From Bergeyella porcorum (lineage in GTDB: Bacteria; Bacteroidota; Bacteroidia; Flavobacteriales; Weeksellaceae), in the NCBI RefSeq assembly GCF_042427575.1, contig NZ_JBHMFD010000001.1, positions 62,001 to 126,000 of the forward strand: DNA of 64,000 nucleotides. Reading direction: 5' to 3'. Within the stretch, counting starts at the first letter, position 1. Each line of letters opens with the position of its first letter. The notes beneath the pieces are model-generated. The model ran no database searches. It had not been told where the DNA came from and was given only the letters and a program-made list of their open reading frames with translations. Shown one piece after another: positions 56,711 to 64,000 of the stretch. Both the position numbers and the translations under genes were made by a program.

Positions 56711-59404
56711 GTGAGCACCTTTTTACATAGAATCATCACAGAGTTATTATCAGAAACTGAGGATTTATCGCAGTTTAGCCTTATTCTTCCAGGGAAGCGT
56801 CCCATAGTTTTCATAAAAAAAATATTGAAGGACAAAGGCTATTCTGGTATGATGCCCGATTTCTTCACCATAGAAGAAATGATACAGAAAATTGCTGCTA
56901 AACAGCATATTCAAGGCGTTGCCCTATGGCTTTTTGCTTATGAAGTGTATCAGAATCTTTTTAAGGAAGATTTTTCTCAGTTTGTGAAATGGTTTCCTAC
57001 CTTACAAAAAGATTGGGACGATATTCTGAAATTTGCCGACAATGAAACAGAGGTTTTAGAATATATGTTTGCCGAAGAACGCATCAAAAACTGGGGAGAA
57101 CACTTAGGCGAACCTACCCAAGCCCGACAAAGAAACCTTGATTTTTGGAAAAAAATGAATGTTTTTCTCCCAGCTTTGAAGCAGAAATTGGAAGAGAAAA
57201 ACTGGGCAACTTCTGGGATGATGCACGCCTATGCAAAAGAAAAAATTACCGCCTTTGCACAATCTACTACGCAGAAATTTGTGTTTTGTGGGTTCAATGC
57301 CTTTACACCTGTGGAAGAGTTGTTGGTGAAAAACCTATTGCAATGGGATAAAGCACAATGTTTTTTTCAAGCAGACCGATATTATATAGATGACGAAAGG
57401 CAAGAGGCAGGGAAGTTTCTGAGAGAGCATCTGAAATGGAAAGAGTTTAATGAACATCGCCCTTTTCATTGGATAGATGATGCGTTTTCGCAACCTAAAA
57501 ATATTAAGGTATATGAAGTTTCGGGGAATGTAACCCAAACTAAAATTCTCCCAGAATTGTTTGCTGAAATAGATGCTCAGCAGTTATCCGAAACGGCAGT
57601 GGTGTTGTTAGATGAAAACCTATTGCCTGCTAGTTTAGATGCTTTGAAATCGGTAGAAAACATCAATATCACGATGGGGTTTCCTCTGAAAAATTTAGCT
57701 TTCAGCAATGCCATCAAGCATCTTTTTTACATTCAAAAGCAATTAGAGAAAAAAGCCACTTCCTACTATTACAGTGATGTTTTAGCCGTTTTGGAAACTT
57801 TACCGAATAATGCAACAGACGCTAAAATTGTAGCTCGCTTCCATAGAGATATCACCGAAAACAATATGGTGTACCTCTCCGAAAAACGATTAAAAGAGCT
57901 TTTAGAGGGGCTTTCTTACCTTAATCTTTTCCTGAAAGCATCATCCGCAGGAGCATATTTAGAAGAGCTGATAAAATTCTGTATAGAGCTGAAGTTCACT
58001 CCCTTGGATGATGTACAATATGAGAATGTCGCCCATTTTGAAACTTCTTTTAAAACCATTAAGAATCAGATTAGTGCTTATCATTTCCCGATAAAAATGG
58101 AAACTTTGGAGGTGCTTATCAATCAGTTAGTCAATACCGAAACCATTGATTTTAAAGGAGAACCCTTGCAAGGTTTGCAAGTAATGGGACTTTTGGAAAC
58201 CCGTTTGCTGAACTTCAAAAATGTGATTTTACTTTCCGTAAACGAAGGAAAATTACCATTAGGAAACACCCAAAATACCTATTTGCCATTTGATGTAAGG
58301 AAACTTCATCAGCTGCATACATTTCTGGAAAATGATAGCATCTATGCTTATCATTTTTATAGATTGATACAAGGAGCAGACAATGTTTATTTGCTATTTA
58401 ATGCGTTGAGCTCTGGGGTTAATACTGGGGAGAAAAGCCGTTTTATTACCCAGATGGAGATGGAAAGCCCTCACAATATAGAGGAAATTATCATAGAAAA
58501 TACTTCGGAGCCTATCGAGGCAAAACCTGTGATTATTGCCAAAACCAATGCCGTAATGCAGCGACTAACCGAATGGAAAAATAGCGTCTCTGCAACCCAT
58601 CTTACCAGCTACCTTTACAATCCTATTCAGTTTTATCTTAACTATGTTCTTAAAACCAGAGAAGCTAATGAGATAGAAGAGGAACTATCCCAAAGAAGCT
58701 ACGGAGAACTGATACATTTTTCTCTTGAATATTTACTTCAAAAAGTTAAAGGTAAAATCTTAAAAGAAAGTGATTTACATCAATTACTTAAACAAGTAGA
58801 TGAAGCGATAGAGTCTTCCATTGAACGGATGAAACACCAGCCAGAATTCTATCTGAAAGGAATGAATTTTGTGCATAAATCTATCGCTAAAAGAGTGGTT
58901 ACTCAGATGCTTCAATATGATTTGGAACTGATAAAAAAAGGCAATCAATTGGAGATTATAGAGGTAGAAAAAGAGTTTGATGGGATAGATTTTTATTTGG
59001 ATGAAGCCAAGACAGATAAGGTATCTTTCAAAGGATTTATTGATAGGATAGATAGGCTGAATGGTACACTACGCGTGATAGACTATAAGACCGCAAGGGC
59101 TAAAAATCTAAATCTTACTTTCTTTTCCCGAGGGGTAGATAAAACCCCAACCCTTCTGATGGACGACAAATATAAACAAGCGTTACAGCTTTGTATTTAT
59201 CTTCATTATATGAAACAATCTCATAGCATCAATGGGGTAGAAGCAGGGATTTGGTCTTTTGCAGAAGTAAATCAAGGGGTACAAACATTAGCTTTTTCAG
59301 ACGGAACATTGGATGATGTAATGGTTTCCATCCGAAATTTGATTTTAGAGATTTTGAATCCAGAAATGCCTTTCCAAGAAACAGTTTTTCAACCGTTTGA
59401 TTAA
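56711..59404 (+). CDS. AddB/RexB-like helicase-nuclease subunit with C-terminal PD-(D/E)XK nuclease
   Basis: 897 residues, GTG start. The N-terminal two thirds look like an inactivated UvrD-type helicase: 'SLILPGKRPIVFIKKIL' at the start is a degenerate Walker region without GKT, and 'VILLSVNEGKLPLG' resembles the AddB motif. The last 230 residues form a RecB-type nuclease: His669 in 'GELIHFSLEYL', 'KGFIDRIDRL' and 'IDYKTAR' with Asp791 and Lys793. AddB works with AddA in DNA end resection for recombination. No AddA gene is in the window downstream, which may simply be placed elsewhere. Confidence 0.82.
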   Translation: MSTFLHRIITELLSETEDLSQFSLILPGKRPIVFIKKILKDKGYSGMMPDFFTIEEMIQKIAAKQHIQGVALWLFAYEVYQNLFKEDFSQFVKWFPTLQKDWDDILKFADNETEVLEYMFAEERIKNWGEHLGEPTQARQRNLDFWKKMNVFLPALKQKLEEKNWATSGMMHAYAKEKITAFAQSTTQKFVFCGFNAFTPVEELLVKNLLQWDKAQCFFQADRYYIDDERQEAGKFLREHLKWKEFNEHRPFHWIDDAFSQPKNIKVYEVSGNVTQTKILPELFAEIDAQQLSETAVVLLDENLLPASLDALKSVENINITMGFPLKNLAFSNAIKHLFYIQKQLEKKATSYYYSDVLAVLETLPNNATDAKIVARFHRDITENNMVYLSEKRLKELLEGLSYLNLFLKASSAGAYLEELIKFCIELKFTPLDDVQYENVAHFETSFKTIKNQISAYHFPIKMETLEVLINQLVNTETIDFKGEPLQGLQVMGLLETRLLNFKNVILLSVNEGKLPLGNTQNTYLPFDVRKLHQLHTFLENDSIYAYHFYRLIQGADNVYLLFNALSSGVNTGEKSRFITQMEMESPHNIEEIIIENTSEPIEAKPVIIAKTNAVMQRLTEWKNSVSATHLTSYLYNPIQFYLNYVLKTREANEIEEELSQRSYGELIHFSLEYLLQKVKGKILKESDLHQLLKQVDEAIESSIERMKHQPEFYLKGMNFVHKSIAKRVVTQMLQYDLELIKKGNQLEIIEVEKEFDGIDFYLDEAKTDKVSFKGFIDRIDRLNGTLRVIDYKTARAKNLNLTFFSRGVDKTPTLLMDDKYKQALQLCIYLHYMKQSHSINGVEAGIWSFAEVNQGVQTLAFSDGTLDDVMVSIRNLILEILNPEMPFQETVFQPFD

Positions 59405-59469
59405 AATATAAATAAGGTGTTGTTTATCTATGTTAGAAATTATACCTTTACCCAATCAAAAAATCAATA

Positions 59470-60066
59470 ATGAAAAAGATATTATTCGCAGCTTTATTGG
59501 GAAGTTCTATTTGGGCATATTCTCAATATACCTTGCCTGCATCTAGCCCAAGACAAATGATTGAACAGCAGTTTTCTATCTCTAAAATCACTGTAGATTA
59601 TGGAAGACCTGGCGTGAAGGGAAGAACCATTTTTGGGGAATTGGTGCCTTATGGAAAAGTATGGAGGGCAGGTGCCAATTCTTCTACTAAAATTACCTTT
59701 GCTCAATCGATTAACTTCGGTGGAAAAGCAGTCCCAGCAGGCAGCTATGGACTATTTGTTATCCCAACAGAAAAAGAATGGACCATCATTCTTAATAAAG
59801 ATTTTCAACAATGGGGAGCTTACGCCTTTGATGAGAAGCAAAATGTGGTAGAGATTACCGTTCCCGTACAGAAAATGACAGATAAGCAAGAGTATTTTGA
59901 AATTTCATTTAGTCCCGTAAATGATGATGCGGTGGATATGGTTTTCAAATGGGATAAAGTAAAAACCGTAGTACCACTTAGAGCAGAACAGCAAGAGATG
60001 GTGTCTAAAGTTACGGAAAAACTGAGAGAAATACGACAAATTGAGAGAGATAATACCAAAAAATAA
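59470..60066 (+). CDS. DUF2911-domain exported protein
   Basis: 198 residues with a signal peptide (to about residue 18, AYSQ). 'ITVDYGRPGVKGRTIFGELVPYGKVWRAGANSSTKITFAQSINFGGKAVPAGSYGLFVIP' is the recognisable DUF2911 core. The function is unknown, presumably periplasmic or surface. The reading frame of the next gene may overlap its end by 26 nt. Confidence 0.9.
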   Translation: MKKILFAALLGSSIWAYSQYTLPASSPRQMIEQQFSISKITVDYGRPGVKGRTIFGELVPYGKVWRAGANSSTKITFAQSINFGGKAVPAGSYGLFVIPTEKEWTIILNKDFQQWGAYAFDEKQNVVEITVPVQKMTDKQEYFEISFSPVNDDAVDMVFKWDKVKTVVPLRAEQQEMVSKVTEKLREIRQIERDNTKK

Positions 60067-60589
60067 TCCCGAGTTTGAAGCAGAAGTTTGTTTCAAAATG
60101 CTTGTTACACCTCTCGGGGAAATGCTTGCAGTGAGTGATGGCAAGGGGATTTGTTTATTAGAATTTCCTGAAAAACTGAAGCTGGAAAAGGAACTTATAG
60201 ACATCGCGAAGACCTTAAAAGCCAATTTTGTAGAGCGAGATTCAGAAGAGTTGCTTTTGCTGGATAAAGAATTATTGGAATATTTCCAAGGGGAGCGAAA
60301 AATGTTTACAGTGCCTCTTTCTTTCGTGGGGACTACATTTCAGAAATCGGTGTGGAATACTTTGCTGAAAATTCCCTATGGAAGTACTTGGAGCTATGCC
60401 CAGCAAACCAAAGATTTGGGCGATATGAAAAAGATAAGGGCTGTGGCCAATGCCAATGGACAAAATAAAATATCCATCCTTGTACCGTGCCATCGTGTAA
60501 TAGGTAGTAACGGCAAGTTGGTAGGCTATAGCGGTGGCGTATGGCGAAAGCAAAAGCTACTAGAGCTGGAAAAAGCGATTATTTTGTAA
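60041..60589 (+). CDS. Methylated-DNA-[protein]-cysteine S-methyltransferase
   Basis: 182 residues if read from TTG 60041; the first ATG (60098) would remove 19 residues and most of the first strand, so I prefer the TTG or an uncertain start. The active-site motif PCHRVIG contains the acceptor Cys, preceded by 'FQKSVWNTLLKIPYGSTWSYAQQTK' and 'VANANGQNKISILV'. It transfers the alkyl group of O6-methylguanine to itself in a suicide repair reaction. It overlaps DUF2911 and is followed by a shared terminator. Confidence 0.93.
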   Translation: MREIIPKNNPEFEAEVCFKMLVTPLGEMLAVSDGKGICLLEFPEKLKLEKELIDIAKTLKANFVERDSEELLLLDKELLEYFQGERKMFTVPLSFVGTTFQKSVWNTLLKIPYGSTWSYAQQTKDLGDMKKIRAVANANGQNKISILVPCHRVIGSNGKLVGYSGGVWRKQKLLELEKAIIL

Positions 60590-60623
60590 TGTTTTATCCA
60601 TTTTATAGATTATATTAAGCTAA

Positions 60624-60650
60624 AAACCCCGAGCATTTCGCTCGGGGTTT
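60624..60650. terminator. Bidirectional terminator between MGMT and acyl-CoA ligase genes
   Basis: Perfect 11-bp stem AAACCCCGAGC / GCTCGGGGTTT with a 5-nt loop, with A-run before and T-run after, between two convergent genes. Confidence 0.92.
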
Positions 60651-60655
60651 CGGGT

Positions 60656-62434
60656 TTAATTCTCGTAACCATACATTTTATTGTAAAGATGGATGTATTT
60701 TTCTTTGATGGCTTTGCGTTTTAGTTTTAGGGTTGGGGTGAGTAGCCCGTCTTCAATACTCCATACTTCTGGCGTGAGTTCAAATTTTTTGATTTGCTCC
60801 CAGTTGCCCAACTTGGTATTCAGATAATCAATTTCTTTCTGCAAGCGTTCTTTTACCACAGGACTTTCTGCAAGTTCTTTAGGAGAAGTTCCTATTTTGA
60901 GACCTTTTCTTTCTACCCAATTTTTTAAGAAATTAAAATCTGGCTGTACAAAGGCTGTCGGCATCTTTTCACCATCGCCCACCACCATTATTTGCTCTAT
61001 AAACTTAGAGGCTTTTGCCATATTTTCAATCACTTGAGGGGCAATGTACTTTCCACCAGAGGTTTTGAACATTTCTTTTTTCCTATCGGTGATATGCAGG
61101 AATCCTTCTTCATCTATATGACCGATGTCGCCCGTTTTAAAGAAACCATCTTCTGTAAACACTTCTGCCGTCATTTCCTCGTTTTTGAAATAGCCTTTGA
61201 AAACACTAGGCCCTTTTACAGAAATCTCACCATCAGGCTGTATTTTTACATCCAAGTTATCCAAAGGATGTCCCACTGTTCCCACCTTCATTCTATCAAA
61301 AGAGTTAACAGAAATCACAGGAGAGGTCTCCGTAAGACCATAGCCTTCCAAGATGGGAATTCCTGCATTTTGAAACATATAATTAAGCCTTGAAGACAAT
61401 GCGGCAGAACCAGACACAAGCGTTACGATATTGCCGCCAAGACCTTCTCTCCATTTCTTGAATACCAATTTATCAGCGATAATTTCTTTAAGGCTAGATG
61501 GTTTGCGAATGGTCTTTTTGGCTTTATTAACGCCCAATGCCCAAAGGAAAATTTTACTTTTCAGTCCGCCACTTTCTACCCCTTTTGCATAGATTTTATC
61601 ATAAACTTTTTCTATAAGCCTAGGTACCACACTCATATAATGCGGCTGTACTTCCTTGATGTTATCTCCCATTTTATCAATGCTTTCTGCAAAATAGATA
61701 GAAAATCCATTGAACTGAAATAGATAGAATAAAAGCCTTTCAAAAACATGGCAAATGGGTAAGAAACTTAGCACTTTGGTATCTTTATAATCTAAGCCTC
61801 TTTTTCTTGGGATTCTGTGGTCAGATGCCAATACATTAGACACAATATTCTGATGAGAGAGCATCACGCCCTTGGGTTTTCCTGTAGTACCAGAGGTGTA
61901 GATGATGGTAGCGAGGTCTTCAGCTTTTATCATTTTAGAAATGTCCTCTACTTCACTTTGGGTGGCTTGGTTCTCACCGAGGTCTAAAATTTCATTCCAA
62001 TTGGCAGCACCTTGTATTTTATCAAAAGTAAAAACGCCTTCCAACGAAGGAACTTGGTCTTTAATGGCGTTCACTTTGTCCAATAAGCCTTTATCCGAAA
62101 GGAAGCAATATTTCACCTCTGCATTGTTGAAGATATAGTTGTAATCATCTGAAGAGATGCTGGGATATACGGGTACACTTATGGCACCAATCTGTGAAAT
62201 TCCCAGGTCCATCACTGCCCATTCTGTGCGGGTAGCGGTGGTAATCAAGGCGATTTTATCCCCAGGTTTTATTCCTAATTTTAATAGTCCTCGGGAAACT
62301 TTATTCCCCATATTAATAAATTCTTGTGTAGAAGTTTTTCTCCATACACCATCATATTTGGTAGCGAACATATCCGCTTTAGGAAACTTTACTAAAGCCT
62401 GATGTGGAATATCAAATAACCTTTTAATAGACAT
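60656..62434 (-). CDS. Long-chain acyl-CoA synthetase (AMP-forming)
   Basis: 592 residues of the ANL superfamily. 'IYTSGTTGKPKGVMLSH' is the P-loop-like motif. 'GYGLTETSPVI' and 'GFFKTGDIGHIDEEGFLHITDRKKEMFKTSGGKYIAPQ' are the A5, A7, A8 motifs with the fatty-acyl-ligase linker. It activates long-chain fatty acids to acyl-CoA via acyl-AMP. Some relatives handle other carboxylates, so exact chain preference is open. It lies next to, and divergent from, an acyl-CoA dehydrogenase, suggesting shared fatty acid use. Confidence 0.92.
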   Translation of the reverse strand: MSIKRLFDIPHQALVKFPKADMFATKYDGVWRKTSTQEFINMGNKVSRGLLKLGIKPGDKIALITTATRTEWAVMDLGISQIGAISVPVYPSISSDDYNYIFNNAEVKYCFLSDKGLLDKVNAIKDQVPSLEGVFTFDKIQGAANWNEILDLGENQATQSEVEDISKMIKAEDLATIIYTSGTTGKPKGVMLSHQNIVSNVLASDHRIPRKRGLDYKDTKVLSFLPICHVFERLLFYLFQFNGFSIYFAESIDKMGDNIKEVQPHYMSVVPRLIEKVYDKIYAKGVESGGLKSKIFLWALGVNKAKKTIRKPSSLKEIIADKLVFKKWREGLGGNIVTLVSGSAALSSRLNYMFQNAGIPILEGYGLTETSPVISVNSFDRMKVGTVGHPLDNLDVKIQPDGEISVKGPSVFKGYFKNEEMTAEVFTEDGFFKTGDIGHIDEEGFLHITDRKKEMFKTSGGKYIAPQVIENMAKASKFIEQIMVVGDGEKMPTAFVQPDFNFLKNWVERKGLKIGTSPKELAESPVVKERLQKEIDYLNTKLGNWEQIKKFELTPEVWSIEDGLLTPTLKLKRKAIKEKYIHLYNKMYGYEN

Positions 62435-62608
62435 AATTATTTGTTTTTATTTCTTAAACTTAAATGAGTTTTTTGTAAAAGTAAATAAATTTATCTAAAC
62501 TCCCAAAAAAAATTATCCATAACATATAAAATAGAGTTGGGATTGGTAGAGTAGGCTTTTTCAGAATTGAAGAAAAATCGTACATTTACGGCAAACAATT
62601 TTACAATT

Positions 62609-63754
62609 ATGAATTTTGATTTATCTGAAGAACATTTAATGATTCAACAAGCGGCAAGAGATTTTGCTCAAACCGAATTGTTACCAGGCGTAATTGAAAG
62701 AGATAGAGACCAAAAGTTTCCTGCTGAGCAAGTGAAAAAAATGGGAGAACTAGGCTTTCTCGGAATGATGGTAGATCCTAAATATGGCGGTGCAGGTATG
62801 GATAGCATTTCCTATGTTTTGGCAATGGAAGAAATTGCCAAAGTAGATGCTTCAGCTGCGGTGGTAATGTCTGTGAACAACTCTTTGGTCTGTGCAGGTT
62901 TGGAGAGATTTGCCAGTGAAGAACAGAAACAAAAATACCTTGTTCCATTAGCTAGTGGAGAGGTTATTGGTGCATTTGCTTTATCTGAGCCAGAGGCAGG
63001 TTCTGATGCTACTTCGCAAAAGACAACGGCTATTGATATGGGAGACCATTATTTGCTCAATGGTACCAAAAACTGGATTACCAATGGTGCCAATGCACAA
63101 TACTATATTGTAATTGCACAGACCGATGCGGAGAAAAAGCATAAAGGAATTAATGCTTTCATCGTAGAAAAAGGCTGGGAAGGCTTTGAAATTGGGCCTA
63201 AAGAAGATAAAATGGGCATTCGTGGAAGTGATACCCACTCATTGCTATTCACAGATGTGAAAGTGCCGAAAGAAAACCGCATAGGGGAGGACGGTTTTGG
63301 ATTTAACTTCGCAATGGCGGTATTAAACGGCGGTAGAATTGGGATTGCATCTCAGGCATTGGGTATTGCAAGTGGTGCTTATGAATTGGCATTGAAATAT
63401 GCCAAAGAAAGAAAAGCTTTTGGTAAGGAGATTATCAACCACCAAGCGGTAGCTTTCAAGTTGGCAGATATGCACACTCAGATTACAGCGGCAAGAATGC
63501 TTTGTTTCAAGGCAGCGGCAGAAAAAGATGCTGGTAAAGATATTTCAGAAAGCGGAGCTATGGCAAAACTATACGCCTCACAGGTGGCAATGGATACCAC
63601 GATAGAAGCGGTGCAAATCCACGGTGGCTATGGCTATGTGAAAGAATACCACGTAGAACGATTGATGAGAGATGCTAAAATTACTCAAATCTATGAGGGA
63701 ACTTCTGAAATTCAGAAAATTGTAATTTCTAGAAGTATTGCTAAAGATAAATAG
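62609..63754 (+). CDS. Acyl-CoA dehydrogenase
   Basis: 381 residues from ATG 62609 (MNFDLSEEHLMIQQAARDF); 14 codons upstream of it lack support. 'FALSEPEAGSDATSQKTTA' and 'NGTKNWITNGANAQYYIV' are FAD/substrate-binding segments. 'YAKERKAFGKEIINHQAVAFKLADM' and 'GGYGYVKEYHVERLMRDAKITQIYEGTSEIQ' contain the catalytic Glu (YEGTSEIQ). It removes hydrogens from short- to medium-chain acyl-CoA to give the 2-enoyl-CoA. Confidence 0.95.
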   Translation: MNFDLSEEHLMIQQAARDFAQTELLPGVIERDRDQKFPAEQVKKMGELGFLGMMVDPKYGGAGMDSISYVLAMEEIAKVDASAAVVMSVNNSLVCAGLERFASEEQKQKYLVPLASGEVIGAFALSEPEAGSDATSQKTTAIDMGDHYLLNGTKNWITNGANAQYYIVIAQTDAEKKHKGINAFIVEKGWEGFEIGPKEDKMGIRGSDTHSLLFTDVKVPKENRIGEDGFGFNFAMAVLNGGRIGIASQALGIASGAYELALKYAKERKAFGKEIINHQAVAFKLADMHTQITAARMLCFKAAAEKDAGKDISESGAMAKLYASQVAMDTTIEAVQIHGGYGYVKEYHVERLMRDAKITQIYEGTSEIQKIVISRSIAKDK

Positions 63755-63777
63755 GCTTTTTTAGTCTAATGAAACTC

Positions 63778-63817
63778 AATCTTGCCAAATCTCACGCTTT
63801 GGCAAGATTTTTTTTTA
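63778..63817 (+). terminator. Terminator of the acyl-CoA dehydrogenase gene
   Basis: Perfect 12-bp stem AATCTTGCCAAA / TTTGGCAAGATT, 8-nt loop, T-tail. Confidence 0.93.
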
Positions 63818-63845
63818 CTACCTTTGGAGCATTAATTTAAATCTT

Positions 63846-64000
63846 ATGACAGAAGAATATACAGGAGAGAAAAAAGGAGGATTTGGAAAATTTTTCTTTT
63901 GGGCGTTTTTAGTAGTATTCCTATTCGGAGGTGTTTTTGTGTGGTACAAATATTATTTTGTGTTTGGCGAAGGGGTAAAATCAGGGTCGCTTAATTACAT
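63846..64000 (+). CDS. N-terminal part of a membrane-anchored protein (partial)
   Basis: ATG 63846 to the window end, 51 codons. 'TEEYTGEKKGGFGKFFFWAFLVVFLFGGVFVWYKYYFVFGEGVKSGSLNY' is one clear transmembrane helix (about 17-33) after a short charged cytosolic leader. It resembles a widely conserved Weeksellaceae single-pass protein of unknown function. The rest is outside the window. Confidence 0.7.
   Translation, partial: MTEEYTGEKKGGFGKFFFWAFLVVFLFGGVFVWYKYYFVFGEGVKSGSLNY

Overview
The window looks like chromosome of a Bacteroidota member, most likely Flavobacteriales and close to Weeksellaceae (Chryseobacterium/Riemerella/Bergeyella type). This rests on base composition, on A-rich start regions without Shine-Dalgarno sites, and on many promoters of the Bacteroidota type (TTTG or TTG, about 19-20 nt, TAnnTTTG) just upstream of starts. 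It also rests on gene content: a fused alpha/beta 2-oxoacid dehydrogenase, atpDC separate from other ATP synthase genes, two-gene LrgA/LrgB, and DUF2911. I cannot name the genus from the sequence alone.

Layout. 1-11.97 kb holds housekeeping genes: the tail of an alpha-2-macroglobulin-like protein, queA, rlmN, a secreted propeller-like protein, a polyprenyl synthase, the fused E1, an XRE regulator, TerC, an M14 peptidase and an SBF-like transporter. 12.0-12.25 kb is a 41-bp periodic repeat array, followed by an MFS sugar transporter. 13.8-17.9 kb carries a probable polyprenyl-phospho-arabinose (DPA) pathway: DPPR synthase, DprE1-like oxidase, DprE2-like SDR and a HAD phosphatase. A cysteine desulfurase, trxA and two identical tRNA-Asp genes follow.

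19.8-27.4 kb, between tRNA-Asp and pnp, is an accessory island. It contains a truncated transposase, a 14-copy heptanucleotide repeat, two methyltransferase-like genes whose motifs are degenerate in complementary ways, a HEPN-like small protein, a 42-bp repeat array, a DUF6261-like protein and a large GIY-YIG/SF2-helicase fusion. I read it as an atypical restriction-modification or defence locus, and it is the best candidate here for an undescribed system.

27.6-45.9 kb is again core: pnp, the lptF/G-like, lolA-like and ftsK genes, ribF, atpDC, an OMP, rluF, lrgAB-like genes, a four-HhH protein, a CPBP protease, rdgB, rnz, TIGR02757 and a PPIase. 46.0-53.1 kb is a pyrimidine operon (leader peptide/attenuator, pyrB, carA, carB) with a GmrSD-type restriction gene lodged between carA and carB. 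53.3-55.3 kb holds a toxin-antitoxin pair with a frameshifted toxin, repeat debris and a hierarchical tandem-repeat ORF. The end carries an AddB-like nuclease, DUF2911, a DNA methyltransferase for alkylation repair, an acyl-CoA ligase, an acyl-CoA dehydrogenase and one truncated gene.

Several starts are placed downstream of the longest open frame because that frame's first codon is a TTG lying in a promoter or in the preceding gene. No database search was possible, so family names come from motif recognition.
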